Shown piece by piece: positions 16,983 to 25,844 of a DNA stretch of 62,897 nucleotides (its first letter is position 1; every line of letters starts with the position of its first letter). Source of the DNA: Deltaproteobacteria bacterium (GTDB taxonomy: Bacteria > Myxococcota_A > Polyangia > Polyangiales > Polyangiaceae); assembly GCA_003235365.1 (NCBI GenBank), contig QJWJ01000113.1, positions 1 through 62,897 of the forward strand. The letters are read 5' to 3'. A model generated the notes under the pieces. It was not told where the DNA came from. It ran no database searches and saw only the letters and a list, made by a program, of their open reading frames with translations. The position numbers were made by a program, and so were the translations under genes.

Positions 16983-17327
16983 TTACGGCTCGTTCTTCGG
17001 AAGCTGATGGGCTCGCGCCCCCAATTTGCCGGCAATGCCGCTCAACAGCACGAACCCCGACGGCAACGGCGTTGGGATGGCGGTCAAGACGCCGACCAGA
17101 ATCCCCTTTGCGGCGGCCACCCCCCAGTGGTCACCGTAACGCAAGCGCTGCAGCAACAAGCAGACGACACCCACCAGCAAGCCGATCGGCCCCGTCACTA
17201 GCCAACCCGCTCCGACGGTGACTGTCTCGGCGCCGAAGAGCATCGTGTCGACGACGACGACTGCGAGTGCAGCCATGGGATCCAACCCAACGGTGCGCGC
17301 CAGCGACTTGTCGGTACTCGTGGTCAT
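16983..17327 (-). CDS. Small membrane protein with three hydrophobic segments
   Basis: The 114-residue protein is chosen to start at MTTSTDKSLARTVGLDP; the longer frame upstream has poor composition. Hydrophobic stretches cover MAALAVVVVDTMLFG, GWLVTGPIGLLVGVVCLLL and AAAKGILVGVLTAIPTPLPSGFVLLSG, with a basic RLRYGDHWG loop between the last two. The layout suggests an inner-membrane protein. No family was recognised. It lies 130 bp downstream of a Roadblock-like gene on the same strand and could be part of that group. No clear ribosome-binding site was seen. Confidence 0.6.
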   Translation of the reverse strand: MTTSTDKSLARTVGLDPMAALAVVVVDTMLFGAETVTVGAGWLVTGPIGLLVGVVCLLLQRLRYGDHWGVAAAKGILVGVLTAIPTPLPSGFVLLSGIAGKLGARAHQLPKNEP

Positions 17328-17457
17328 TCGCCCGTGCCCGTCATCCAACAGCCGAGAACTTCGCTCGGAGCGGCAATGTACCCCAAAGTCGACCAGCGGC
17401 AACTCGGACGAGCGCACAAAGCCCATGCGATGACGCGCTGACGGGGCCCCGCGACGC

Positions 17458-17781
17458 TCAACGACGCGCCAACGCTTTGGACGTTGGCTCTGGGTTCCTC
17501 GTCTCGGTCCCGATCGCCACTACGACCCCGTCTTCGCACTCGTTCACCCACAGGGTCTGTTCGTCACTGACGACATACCAGCGTTTCAGCTTGCCCGCGC
17601 TCAACGCTTCGCCCAATTGACTCAATTGCGCTTGAGCCACGACGCCCACGGCGCACAGCGCATCGGCGTCGAGTTGACCCGCGCGATCGTGCACCGTACC
17701 GTCGAGATCTGCTCGGGCAACGCCTCGGACCGCGCGGTTACTCTGCAGCAGTCGGACACACGGGATTGGGACGTCAACCAT
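17458..17781 (-). CDS. Roadblock/LC7-like small protein
   Basis: The 107-residue protein starts with an ATG whose bases overlap the stop of the kinase gene, so the two are translationally coupled. Its fold looks like Roadblock/LC7 (PF03259): an early VRGVARADLDGTV strand pair, a central helix (AQAQLSQLGEALSAG), then strands KRWYVVSDEQTLWVNE and GVVVAIGT. The upstream kinase carries its own Roadblock-like domain, so the two may dimerise. In Myxococcota, Roadblock proteins such as MglB act with small Ras-like GTPases, but no GTPase gene is in the vicinity. The assignment is by pattern and is moderate. Confidence 0.65.
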   Translation of the reverse strand: MVDVPIPCVRLLQSNRAVRGVARADLDGTVHDRAGQLDADALCAVGVVAQAQLSQLGEALSAGKLKRWYVVSDEQTLWVNECEDGVVVAIGTETRNPEPTSKALARR

Positions 17782-19717
17782 CGATCTTGTAAACCTTTCC
17801 TCGATAGACATAGGTCTTCTGGGCCTTCTTCGGTGCCAACGGCTCCTCATTCGTGCCCTGGCCGGACGGAAGCACGCTGCTACTGGGCGGTAGTGGCAGG
17901 GAGCTCACACCCGGGGGCGGGACGGCGGAATCGAGGCTCGACGCCACGACGGTCCCGCGAGCCACACGCGAGACGGTCGGCGCCGATGGCTCCCGGTCTC
18001 GGTGGCGTTTCGGGGGCGGCGGGTTGCCGGGAGGAGCGACTGGCTTCTTCAGCTCAGGCAACCCGACCGTGGGTGGTACGAACGCCAACGCCTGCTCGAC
18101 CAACTCGACACGCGTCGTTTCGTCCACCGCTCCACACGAGCGGGCCACCGCATCGACGAAACGCGGGAATTCACCGAACGTGGGCGAGCCATTTCGCTTG
18201 ATGGCCCGGTGGATCTCGAGTCGCGCACGAGGACCGAGCCCGGACAACAGGATCGCCGCCGTCTGCGCCAGGAGATCGTCTGGGACCAGATCCTCCGGTG
18301 AGACGGTTGAGACGATGCCGCTGGACGTCTCTTCTTCAACACCGGAAAGCGTCGAGCGAAAGGCACGCGCCGGTCCACCGTGGTCGCGAGCCAACGCGAC
18401 TAGTCGAGCGGCAGCCCCACTAACACTGAGCGTCAACACGGTTGGATGCACGGACTCGACCCCGACCACCACCAAAGGGTACGACTCAATCCAACGTATC
18501 AACACGATGGCCGACTCGAAGTGCAAGCCCATCGCGCTCGGGTGGCTCGCGTCCATGACGTCAAATGTGTCCCGAGTCGGCGCCAACAAGCGAACCATCT
18601 CGGAAAACGACGGAGGTTCCATTCCCACCGAGCTCGCGTGAGCCAAGCAGTCCCCGTCGGGCGAGAGCAACGCAACGCCGAGCACGCCAGTGACCCCAGC
18701 TACCTGCTCGATCGCGCCCGACAGCTCGTTGATCCGGGTGATGTTCGACGACGTCAACGGCGTGGACCTGCTCGCGACTGCACTGTGGGCAGACGCGGCG
18801 TACGTGGTCGAGGTGAACCTGTCGCGGTATTCGGTGCTCCCCGTGGCTTCGAAGAAGCCCTTGGCCATTTCCGACGCGCTCTGAAACCGCTCGTGTGGTT
18901 GCTTCGCGAGCGCTCGCTCGAACCACTCGTCGAGCAGAGGAGGCAGCTCGGGAACCAAGCTGCTCGGCGCTGCAGGTTCACCATGAGTAATCGAAACCAA
19001 CAAGTCGGGCAAAGCCGTCCCATTGAAGGGCAATTGCCCTGTCAAGCAATGGTAAGCCACAACTGCTAGCGAGAACAAATCCGACCGCGCGTCGAGCGAC
19101 GCCGAGCCCCGAGCCTGCTCCGGGCTCATGTACGCGGGACTGCCAACGAGTTGTCCGACTTGCGTTCCGCGAAACTGCTGACGGATCTCGTGGCCCGCCT
19201 TCGCCACCCCAAAGTCCAGAATCTTGACGACGAAGTCAGCACTGTCCGGAGCACCACACACGAACAAGTTCTCTGGTTTGATGTCCCGGTGCACAATCCC
19301 CAACGCATGCGCCTTGGCAAGACCGCTGCATGCGTGAGCCACGACTCGCTGTAAAGTGCCCAACGGGAGACGGCCCCGGTAGGCCAGCAATCGCTCGACG
19401 TCCGCCCCGTCGAGATACTCCATCGCCAGAAACAGTCGACCGTCGTCGTCGGTTCCGAAGTCGAAGATCTTGACGACGTGGGGACTGTTGATTTGCGCGG
19501 CTGTCCGCGCTTCGACGGCAAAGCGCTCTCGATGTTCGTCCTGGTGGCGAATCGCACCATCGATGAACTTGACAGCGACATCAACGTTGAGTGACAGGTG
19601 CTTGGCCAACCATACGTACCCCATCGAGCCTCGCCCAAGCAGGCGCTGTATCTCGAAGCGATTGGCAATGTTCGCGCCGGGGGCGATACTGTTGTGCACT
19701 TCTGAGGCTCGCGTCAC
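17774..19717 (-). CDS. Ser/Thr protein kinase fused to a Roadblock/LC7-like domain
   Basis: The 647-residue protein has a complete Hanks-type kinase domain (~20-290): GRGSMG loop, VAVK (K50), HRDIKPEN (D145), DFG (168-170) and GSPAYMSPEQ. Residues ~326-445 (ITRINELSGAIEQVAGVTGV and on) resemble a Roadblock/LC7 domain. A further helical region (LLAQTAAILLSGLGPRARLE) and a Pro-rich basic tail follow. No transmembrane helix is seen, so it is probably cytoplasmic, unlike the other two kinases in this window. I chose the GTG at 19717 because GGAGAG lies just upstream; in-frame starts further upstream lack a site. The coupled downstream gene encodes a second Roadblock-like protein. Confidence 0.85.
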   Translation of the reverse strand: MTRASEVHNSIAPGANIANRFEIQRLLGRGSMGYVWLAKHLSLNVDVAVKFIDGAIRHQDEHRERFAVEARTAAQINSPHVVKIFDFGTDDDGRLFLAMEYLDGADVERLLAYRGRLPLGTLQRVVAHACSGLAKAHALGIVHRDIKPENLFVCGAPDSADFVVKILDFGVAKAGHEIRQQFRGTQVGQLVGSPAYMSPEQARGSASLDARSDLFSLAVVAYHCLTGQLPFNGTALPDLLVSITHGEPAAPSSLVPELPPLLDEWFERALAKQPHERFQSASEMAKGFFEATGSTEYRDRFTSTTYAASAHSAVASRSTPLTSSNITRINELSGAIEQVAGVTGVLGVALLSPDGDCLAHASSVGMEPPSFSEMVRLLAPTRDTFDVMDASHPSAMGLHFESAIVLIRWIESYPLVVVGVESVHPTVLTLSVSGAAARLVALARDHGGPARAFRSTLSGVEEETSSGIVSTVSPEDLVPDDLLAQTAAILLSGLGPRARLEIHRAIKRNGSPTFGEFPRFVDAVARSCGAVDETTRVELVEQALAFVPPTVGLPELKKPVAPPGNPPPPKRHRDREPSAPTVSRVARGTVVASSLDSAVPPPGVSSLPLPPSSSVLPSGQGTNEEPLAPKKAQKTYVYRGKVYKIDG

Positions 19718-20082
19718 GGTTCTCTCCACGGTTTGAAGGCGCGGCGGGAGGCGAACTCCCCTTGTAAACACAGGCTGGCGGGAAGCCGTTCCAAACGCAA
19801 ACCCGCCAGTCGAGCACGAGACACTTTGCTGTGGTCAGCACTGACATGTAAGCGTTTGCCTCGCGCAACAAGTCTACGACGACGACGTTTGGCCGACGAT
19901 TGCGCAGCGCCGCGCAACAGTCGAATTCCAACGACTAACAGAGCGAGCGAATGCACTCCACGGGCCCACTCGCTCACCCCTAACAGCAAACTCACACCGC
20001 GATGGTGCAGTTCACACACCATCCCATTCGGAAACGCCTCGTTTGAGTCACTCGCGGCCATTGTTTCTTCCATGTTTCAAAG
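19718..20082. other. Intergenic region between amt and the kinase gene
   Basis: No gene is visible in 365 bp between two leftward genes. GAGCGAG (19941-19947) and CTCGCTC (19969-19975) could form a weak hairpin after the amt stop. The kinase promoter is expected here. Confidence 0.4.
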
Positions 20083-21582
20083 CTACGAACCAATGAGCTC
20101 CGATGGATAGGCTTCGGCGCCGTGCTCTCCGAGATCGAGACCTTCGATCTCTTCGTCTTGGGAGACACGAAGCCCGACGGTCCACTTGATCACGTGAAAC
20201 AAGACCATCGCGACACCGAACGACCACGCGAACGCCGCGACCACTCCGATGAACTGCGTCACGAGCTGGGCCAACGAAAAGCCTTCAACGTTGAAGATTG
20301 CGGCGGCAAGTGTTCCCCACGCACCGCAAACGCCGTGCACGCTCACGGCGCCGACCGGATCATCGACGCGGATGCGATCGAAAAGCTGGACACTGAAGAC
20401 CACCATCGCTCCGGCGATGGCGCCAATCAGCAGAGCTGATGCTGGCGTGACGTTCGCGCACGGTGCAGTGATCGCGACGAGCCCCGCGAGTACGCCATTG
20501 AGCGACATACCGATGTCGGGCTTCGTCGTCATCCACCACGAGACCAGTAGTGCCGCCGTTGCTCCGGCGCAGGCCGAAAGGTTCGTGTTTACGGCAATCA
20601 ACGCAAATGCTTTGCCCGCACCCGAGTACGCGTCGTCCCCGGAACCGGTCACGCCCGTCGTGCTCCCCGCGTTGAAACCGAACCACCCCATCCACAGGAT
20701 GAACACCCCCGCAGTCACTAGCGACATCGAATGCCCGCGAATCGGAAGTCCGTCATTGGCGAACTTGCCGATACGTGGACCGAGCACGATGGTGCCTGCC
20801 AACGCTGCCCACCCCCCGACACTGTGGACGACGGTCGAACCCGCAAAGTCGATGAACGCCGGCAATCCCATTTTCGACAAGAAGCCCCCTTTCGGGGCTT
20901 CCAGCCAGCCTCCTCCATCGAACAGCCCACCCCACGCCCAACTGCCAAATACCGGATACAGGATCGTCGTGATGAAGATCGAGTAGATGAGGTAGGCGAC
21001 GAATCGCGTGCGTTCAGCCATCGCACCGGACACGATCGTCGCGGCCGTAGCCGCGAACACCGTTTGGAACATCAAGAACGCCATGCTCCACGTGCCGTTC
21101 TCGCCCAGACCGTCCATGGCGAAGTTGCTCATGCCGAACAGGCCGTTGCTCTCGCCAAACATCAGCCCAAACCCTATCAACCAGAAGAACATCGACCCCA
21201 AGCTGAAGTCCATCAGGTTCTTCATGAAAATGTTCACCGCGTTCTTCGCACGGGTGAAGCCAGCCTCTACCATGGCGAACCCGCATTGCATCCAGAACAC
21301 GAGCACGGCCGCCATCACCGTCCACAGGTAGTCGACGGCGTAGCCCCCTCGGTTGCCCAACGGGGTGGATTCCAGAGCGTCCATACTGTCCACGCCAATC
21401 TGCTTTCCAACGTCCTGCCACTGGGGAACGCTCGCCGCCTCCTGAGCAAGACACAGGGAAGTGGCCATGACGATCACGCACCCCAATGCAATCGACACCG
21501 ACCACCGCGCGGCGCGACATGACCTCGCACCACCATCGACAGCAAACCCAATCAACCTCGAACCGTGAACGCTACCGCTCAT
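20083..21582 (-). CDS. amt: Ammonium transporter (Amt family)
   Basis: The 499-residue protein has the full Amt/Mep/Rh channel fold (PF00909): an N-terminal export signal, then about 11 transmembrane segments. The twin pore histidines are visible as DFAGSTVVHSVGGW (H253) and GAVSVHGVCGAWG (H416), with the conserved Asp in DFAGS. It conducts ammonium/ammonia across the inner membrane. A strong AGGAGGAAGC site precedes the ATG. No glnK (PII) gene lies next to it, though amt and glnK are usually adjacent, and I found no sigma-54 promoter upstream. The C-terminal tail is long and acidic (SQDEEIEGLDLGEHGAEAYP), which is typical. Confidence 0.95.
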   Translation of the reverse strand: MSGSVHGSRLIGFAVDGGARSCRAARWSVSIALGCVIVMATSLCLAQEAASVPQWQDVGKQIGVDSMDALESTPLGNRGGYAVDYLWTVMAAVLVFWMQCGFAMVEAGFTRAKNAVNIFMKNLMDFSLGSMFFWLIGFGLMFGESNGLFGMSNFAMDGLGENGTWSMAFLMFQTVFAATAATIVSGAMAERTRFVAYLIYSIFITTILYPVFGSWAWGGLFDGGGWLEAPKGGFLSKMGLPAFIDFAGSTVVHSVGGWAALAGTIVLGPRIGKFANDGLPIRGHSMSLVTAGVFILWMGWFGFNAGSTTGVTGSGDDAYSGAGKAFALIAVNTNLSACAGATAALLVSWWMTTKPDIGMSLNGVLAGLVAITAPCANVTPASALLIGAIAGAMVVFSVQLFDRIRVDDPVGAVSVHGVCGAWGTLAAAIFNVEGFSLAQLVTQFIGVVAAFAWSFGVAMVLFHVIKWTVGLRVSQDEEIEGLDLGEHGAEAYPSELIGS

Positions 21583-22155
21583 GCTTCCTCCTCTGCCTAG
21601 CTACTTTACACAACGAACACATCAGGACATCTCGGATGTTGAGTCTCTCGGTGTTTCCGGAAGACGTCGTCCTCCACGGACATCGCGATTCTGCTACACA
21701 AAGGAGTGCTTCAGACTCACATGTACTCTCACTCCAGAGCAAGCCCACAACGCTCGCACCAGGTGTTCGCGCGGGTTTCTCGCGGCACCCTCAACCCAAG
21801 GGCGCCCCGCTGTGCACTCGTCACATACACCGCAACGTCGGAAACATCGACATCCGAGCGGGCAATCACACGCGTGTGCACGAAGTCACATCCGGTCATT
21901 TCGATAATCCCGAATCGACGAAGATCTGGCCCGCGTATTCAAACCGATCTTCGACACGGACACCGTGCGCGCGCCACGGTTGACCGCTCCGCGAGCAGGG
22001 CGGGCGATGCGACCCGGATGCTACCGGCGCGATGAGAGAGCCTCATCGTGCCCAGCGCCCCACGCGGTCTGTCCAACGTCGACGCCCGAGCTCGCATTTC
22101 GCCCGTCTTGGAACGAACACGAGCACTGGATCCAAGTCGACGAGACGCGACCAGC
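21583..22155. other. Intergenic region upstream of amt
   Basis: These 573 bp separate the divergent amt promoter side from the 3' end of the hydrolase gene. Open frames here have implausible composition and no ribosome sites. I see no RNA gene or strong hairpin. Confidence 0.4.
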
Positions 22156-22971
22156 TCAACTCGATGAGCTATTCGTCAGAAAATCACGGAGCAAGCGGTT
22201 GACACGGTCGCGCCGCTCGATCGGCAGCGCGTGCGAGGCGTCCTCGAACAAGTGAAACTCGCGAGGACGCAACGACGCCTTCAACCGTTCGGCGAGCACC
22301 GGTCGCCCAATGGGATCGTGGCGCGCAGCCATGACCATACTCGGCATCGACAGTTCCCCCAGTCTCGCCGAACAGTCACTTCGACAGAGCGCTCGAATCT
22401 GGCGAGACGCGATTGTGGGTAACGCGGCGACGTCACGCTCGAACGTTTCGCTCAGTAGCTCGATAGCCCTGTCCGTGCCGACCTCCGTGAGGAACTCGGG
22501 TGAACAGAGCATCCTAGCAGTTGCCCTTCGACGCATGGCGAGAGTGCCGACGTTCGTCGTGATGCCGTTGCGAAGCAACGCCCAAGTTGGCGTCAGCACA
22601 TCTTTTCCCCGGTGAACGGTACACATCAAGGTCAGCGAGCGGACTCGCGCCGGAACCATTAGCGAAAGCTGCACCGCGATCGCGCCACCCATGGAATGCC
22701 CCACGACATGCACACGGTCGATGCCCAGGCTATCCAGCAAGCACAACGCGTCGTCGGCCATCTGCTCGATTGACAACCTCGAGACGTCCCCGGTGCTCTG
22801 ACCGATGCCCCGATTGTCGTAGTGGATGCAGTCGAACGCGTCGCTCAGCTCGTCCACTTGCGGCCGCCACACGCGCCCGATGCATCCAACCCCCTGGATC
22901 AAGAGCACAGGGGGCCCGTGGCCCTGGCGCTCGAAGTACAGTGTTCCATCATCCAGAGTGAGTTCGGGCAT
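22156..22971 (-). CDS. Alpha/beta-fold hydrolase
   Basis: The 271-residue protein has the standard alpha/beta hydrolase layout: a PPVLLIQGVGC oxyanion strand, YDNRGIGQSTG, nucleophile elbow GHSMGG (Ser ~96), an acid in ARHDPIG (Asp), and the catalytic His in EDASHALPIE. It resembles the 3-oxoadipate enol-lactonase / haloperoxidase-like branch, but the substrate cannot be read. The ATG at 22971 (MPELTLDDGTLYFERQG) was chosen because the domain starts there. No signal peptide is present, so it is cytoplasmic. It is divergent from the phytase-like gene across 454 bp and appears to be a single-gene unit. Confidence 0.88.
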   Translation of the reverse strand: MPELTLDDGTLYFERQGHGPPVLLIQGVGCIGRVWRPQVDELSDAFDCIHYDNRGIGQSTGDVSRLSIEQMADDALCLLDSLGIDRVHVVGHSMGGAIAVQLSLMVPARVRSLTLMCTVHRGKDVLTPTWALLRNGITTNVGTLAMRRRATARMLCSPEFLTEVGTDRAIELLSETFERDVAALPTIASRQIRALCRSDCSARLGELSMPSMVMAARHDPIGRPVLAERLKASLRPREFHLFEDASHALPIERRDRVNRLLRDFLTNSSSS

Positions 22972-23425
22972 GACTGTGGCAAGCGCTCGCGTCTGCGAAT
23001 GCTTAACACGCACCACACACGTGGCACGCGTGGCCGAGTGTCGCATGACCGCCGTCCGCGGTCGGGTCGTCTGGCGCGTCCGACCGTCCCCATCCGGATG
23101 TCCCAAGAGGCGCATTCGTATCTGGATCCCGTAACCACTCCCCCACGCGACACGTCACGACGGTGAGGCGATGACGCGAAGCGGCGAGTCCGTTGAGGCC
23201 CACGCGGGCTAGGTTCGACGTTCGCTCGTCGGCCCGGCGTACTGGCGGTCCCGCCCACGGCACAGAATGGTCACGCAACCGCGAATCGACACGGACGTCG
23301 CGCAACCTTCGCTCAGCTGTCACACTCCGCGGCGCGACCTAGTGCATCACCGGGGCCGACTCGCGCTGGGTACCACCGTGACCCGGCGCGCGAACCTTTA
23401 CCCGCATCTAGAAAGGAACAGACCC
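22972..23425. other. Divergent intergenic region between hydrolase and phytase-like genes
   Basis: No gene is supported in these 454 bp; the two divergent promoters should lie here. An AAGGAA ribosome site is at the right end. Confidence 0.4.
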
Positions 23426-25750
23426 ATGCGATTTTGGGCAACGATGATGGCCGGAGCGTTCACCTGTAGCGCAGTCGGCGGTGCCAACGCCGATCCGCAG
23501 TACGGCCGCAGCTGGCCGCGAGAATGGAAACGTGATCAACACGGGGCGGCTCACAGTTTTGATCGCATCGCGACCCTGGGTAACTACCTCAACAACTCCG
23601 ACATCTCCGAGGAAACCGTCTCGGAGATCGTGTCCTCTACCAAAGACGGCAAGAAGCTCGTCTACACAGACAGCCCGATGGAGCAGATCGGGTTCGTCGA
23701 CATCCGCAATCCGCGAGCACCGAAACCACTCGGCAAGTTGGACGTGGGCGGAGAGCCGACGTCGGTAGCCGTCCTCGGTAACCACTTGGCGCTCGTGGGT
23801 GTCAACACGAGTGAATCGTATGAATCGCCGAGCGGCATGCTGGTGGTGGTGCACGTTCCGACGCAGCAGATCCTCGCGCAACACGACTTGGGAGGACAGC
23901 CGGACTCCGTCGCGATCAGCCCCGACGGTCGCTACGCCGCGATTGCAGTCGAAAACGAACGAGACGAGGACGTCGTCGTCGACGGTGTCGAGGGCGGTCT
24001 TCCCCAACCTCCGGCCGGGTACTTGGTGATCGTTGATCTTCTGGGGTATCCGAGCTCGTGGACCACACGGCAGGTCAGCTTGTCAGGTCTTTCGGAGTAC
24101 GCTCCAGACGATCCAGAACCGGAATTTGTCGACATCAACGACGCCAACCAGGCCGTGGTCTCGTTGCAGGAGAACAACCACATCGCAATCGTCGATTTGC
24201 GCTCTGGCGAGGTCGTCAACGACTTCGCCGCGGGAACTCAGACGCTCGTCGGCGTGGATGCCACCGAAGACGACCTGATCTCACTCAGCGAAACGCTCTA
24301 CGACATCCCTCGAGAGCCGGACGCGATTTCTTGGGTCCGTGCCGGTCGTAGGCGCTTGATCGGCACCGCGAACGAGGGGGACTTGTTCGGAGGCAGTCGA
24401 GGCTTCTCACTGTTCGACACCGCCGGCAATCTCGTATTCGACACGAACACCGTGCTCGAAGAGCTCGCTGTCCGATTCGGGCACTACCCCGAGTCGCGCT
24501 CCGAAAACAAGGGGACGGAGCCGGAAGCAATCGAATACGCGCGATTCGGCAATACTGACTATCTCTTCGTAGGCTCCGAGCGGGGCGGCTTCGTCGCAGT
24601 CTTCGAACTGAAAAGCCATGGCGCGCCGCAGTTCGTCCAACTGTTGCCGGCACCGCTGCGACCAGAAGGACTACTGGCCATCCCGTCTCGCGGATTGTTG
24701 GTAGCGTCCGGCGAAGAGGACGATCCGAGCTACGGCGTCCGCAGCACGATGATGATCTACCGAATTGGAAAGACGACGCCCAGCTACCCGCACATCCTGT
24801 CCGGCGACGATGAGTGGGGCAAGCCCATCGCCTGGTCCGCACTGTCCGGAATGACCGCGGTACCGGGCAGCAACGACGAGCTGCTCGCCGTCTGGGATTC
24901 GTACTACTCGGAAAGCCGCATCATGACCATCGACGCCTCGTCGAAGCCGGCCGTGATCACCTCCGCGCAAGCCATTACCGGCGCGAGCGGAGCTCTGGAT
25001 CCCGAAGGCATCGCGGTGGCACCGGACGGTACCCGTTGGATCGCGAGCGAAGGTAATGCCAGTGGCTCCAAGCCCAACCTGCTGCTTCAGGTGGACGCGT
25101 ACGGTGAAGTACTGGCGGAAGTGTCACTGCCAGACGAAATCGCAGTGTGCCGGGCCGATTCGACGACGACGGGCACGCTGGGGTCGGGTTTCGAAGGCGT
25201 CGCCGTGAGACGCAAGCCTGGCGGTGGTTACCTGTTGTTGGCAGTGCAGCAGCGAGGTTGGAACTACACCACGCCGGAATGTGAAGATTTCGACGACGAT
25301 CCCGATGGCAGCGACCCCACCGAGCCCACCCGATCGCGTATCTGGACCTACGATCCCGATAGCGGCGACTGGGGACACATTGCCTACGAACTCGAGCCAG
25401 TGCCCGCCGTGGCTTCCTGGGTCGGGCTGTCGGAGATTACCGCTGTACACGGCGGATTCATCGTGATCGAACGCGACAATCGCTCCGGCGACTTTGCCAC
25501 GCTCAAGACGTTGGTCTACGTGAGTAACCATGCCCTGAAGGACGGCATTATCGAACGCAGCGAGAAGCGCAGCTACGACGTGATCCCGAGCCTCGAGGCG
25601 AGCAACGGATGGATCAGCGACAAGCCCGAAGGCGTCGCGGTCACCGCGAACGGCCAGCTCTTCCTGATCACCGACAACGATGGCGTCGATGATTGGTCCG
25701 GAGAGACCTGGTTCCTCGGCTTGGGCAACTATCGCCGGTTGTTTCGCTGA
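23426..25750 (+). CDS. Secreted phytase-like esterase domain protein (beta-propeller)
   Basis: The 774-residue protein begins with a signal peptide (MRFWATMMAGAFTCSAVGGANA). The first half has repeated propeller blades with VGGEPTSVAVLGNHLALVGV and GGQPDSVAISPDGRYAAIAVEN, like the LVIVD/choice-of-anchor group. The second half matches the esterase-like activity of phytase domain (PF13449): GALDPEGIAVAPDGTRWIAS, GSGFEGVAVRRKPGGGYLLL, VGLSEITAVHGGFIVIERDN and KPEGVAVTANGQLFLITDND. It is probably periplasmic or extracellular and acts on phosphate esters, possibly inositol phosphates. AAGGAA lies before the ATG. It seems to be monocistronic. Confidence 0.82.
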   Translation: MRFWATMMAGAFTCSAVGGANADPQYGRSWPREWKRDQHGAAHSFDRIATLGNYLNNSDISEETVSEIVSSTKDGKKLVYTDSPMEQIGFVDIRNPRAPKPLGKLDVGGEPTSVAVLGNHLALVGVNTSESYESPSGMLVVVHVPTQQILAQHDLGGQPDSVAISPDGRYAAIAVENERDEDVVVDGVEGGLPQPPAGYLVIVDLLGYPSSWTTRQVSLSGLSEYAPDDPEPEFVDINDANQAVVSLQENNHIAIVDLRSGEVVNDFAAGTQTLVGVDATEDDLISLSETLYDIPREPDAISWVRAGRRRLIGTANEGDLFGGSRGFSLFDTAGNLVFDTNTVLEELAVRFGHYPESRSENKGTEPEAIEYARFGNTDYLFVGSERGGFVAVFELKSHGAPQFVQLLPAPLRPEGLLAIPSRGLLVASGEEDDPSYGVRSTMMIYRIGKTTPSYPHILSGDDEWGKPIAWSALSGMTAVPGSNDELLAVWDSYYSESRIMTIDASSKPAVITSAQAITGASGALDPEGIAVAPDGTRWIASEGNASGSKPNLLLQVDAYGEVLAEVSLPDEIAVCRADSTTTGTLGSGFEGVAVRRKPGGGYLLLAVQQRGWNYTTPECEDFDDDPDGSDPTEPTRSRIWTYDPDSGDWGHIAYELEPVPAVASWVGLSEITAVHGGFIVIERDNRSGDFATLKTLVYVSNHALKDGIIERSEKRSYDVIPSLEASNGWISDKPEGVAVTANGQLFLITDNDGVDDWSGETWFLGLGNYRRLFR

Positions 25751-25764
25751 CATTCAGTCCGATC

Positions 25765-25798
25765 GACCCGCTCGTGGCCCGCAGTACGCGGGCGGGTC
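25765..25798 (+). terminator. Terminator-like hairpin after the phytase-like gene
   Basis: GACCCGC (25765-25771) pairs with GCGGGTC (25792-25798), or the inner GCCCGC-AGTAC-GCGGGC (25777-25793) can form instead. It starts 14 bp after the stop codon between convergent genes. No T-run follows. Confidence 0.35.
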
Positions 25799-25844
25799 CT
25801 CATGACAGTGGGGCGATTTCACCCCATTTCCGACGCTCGTCACA

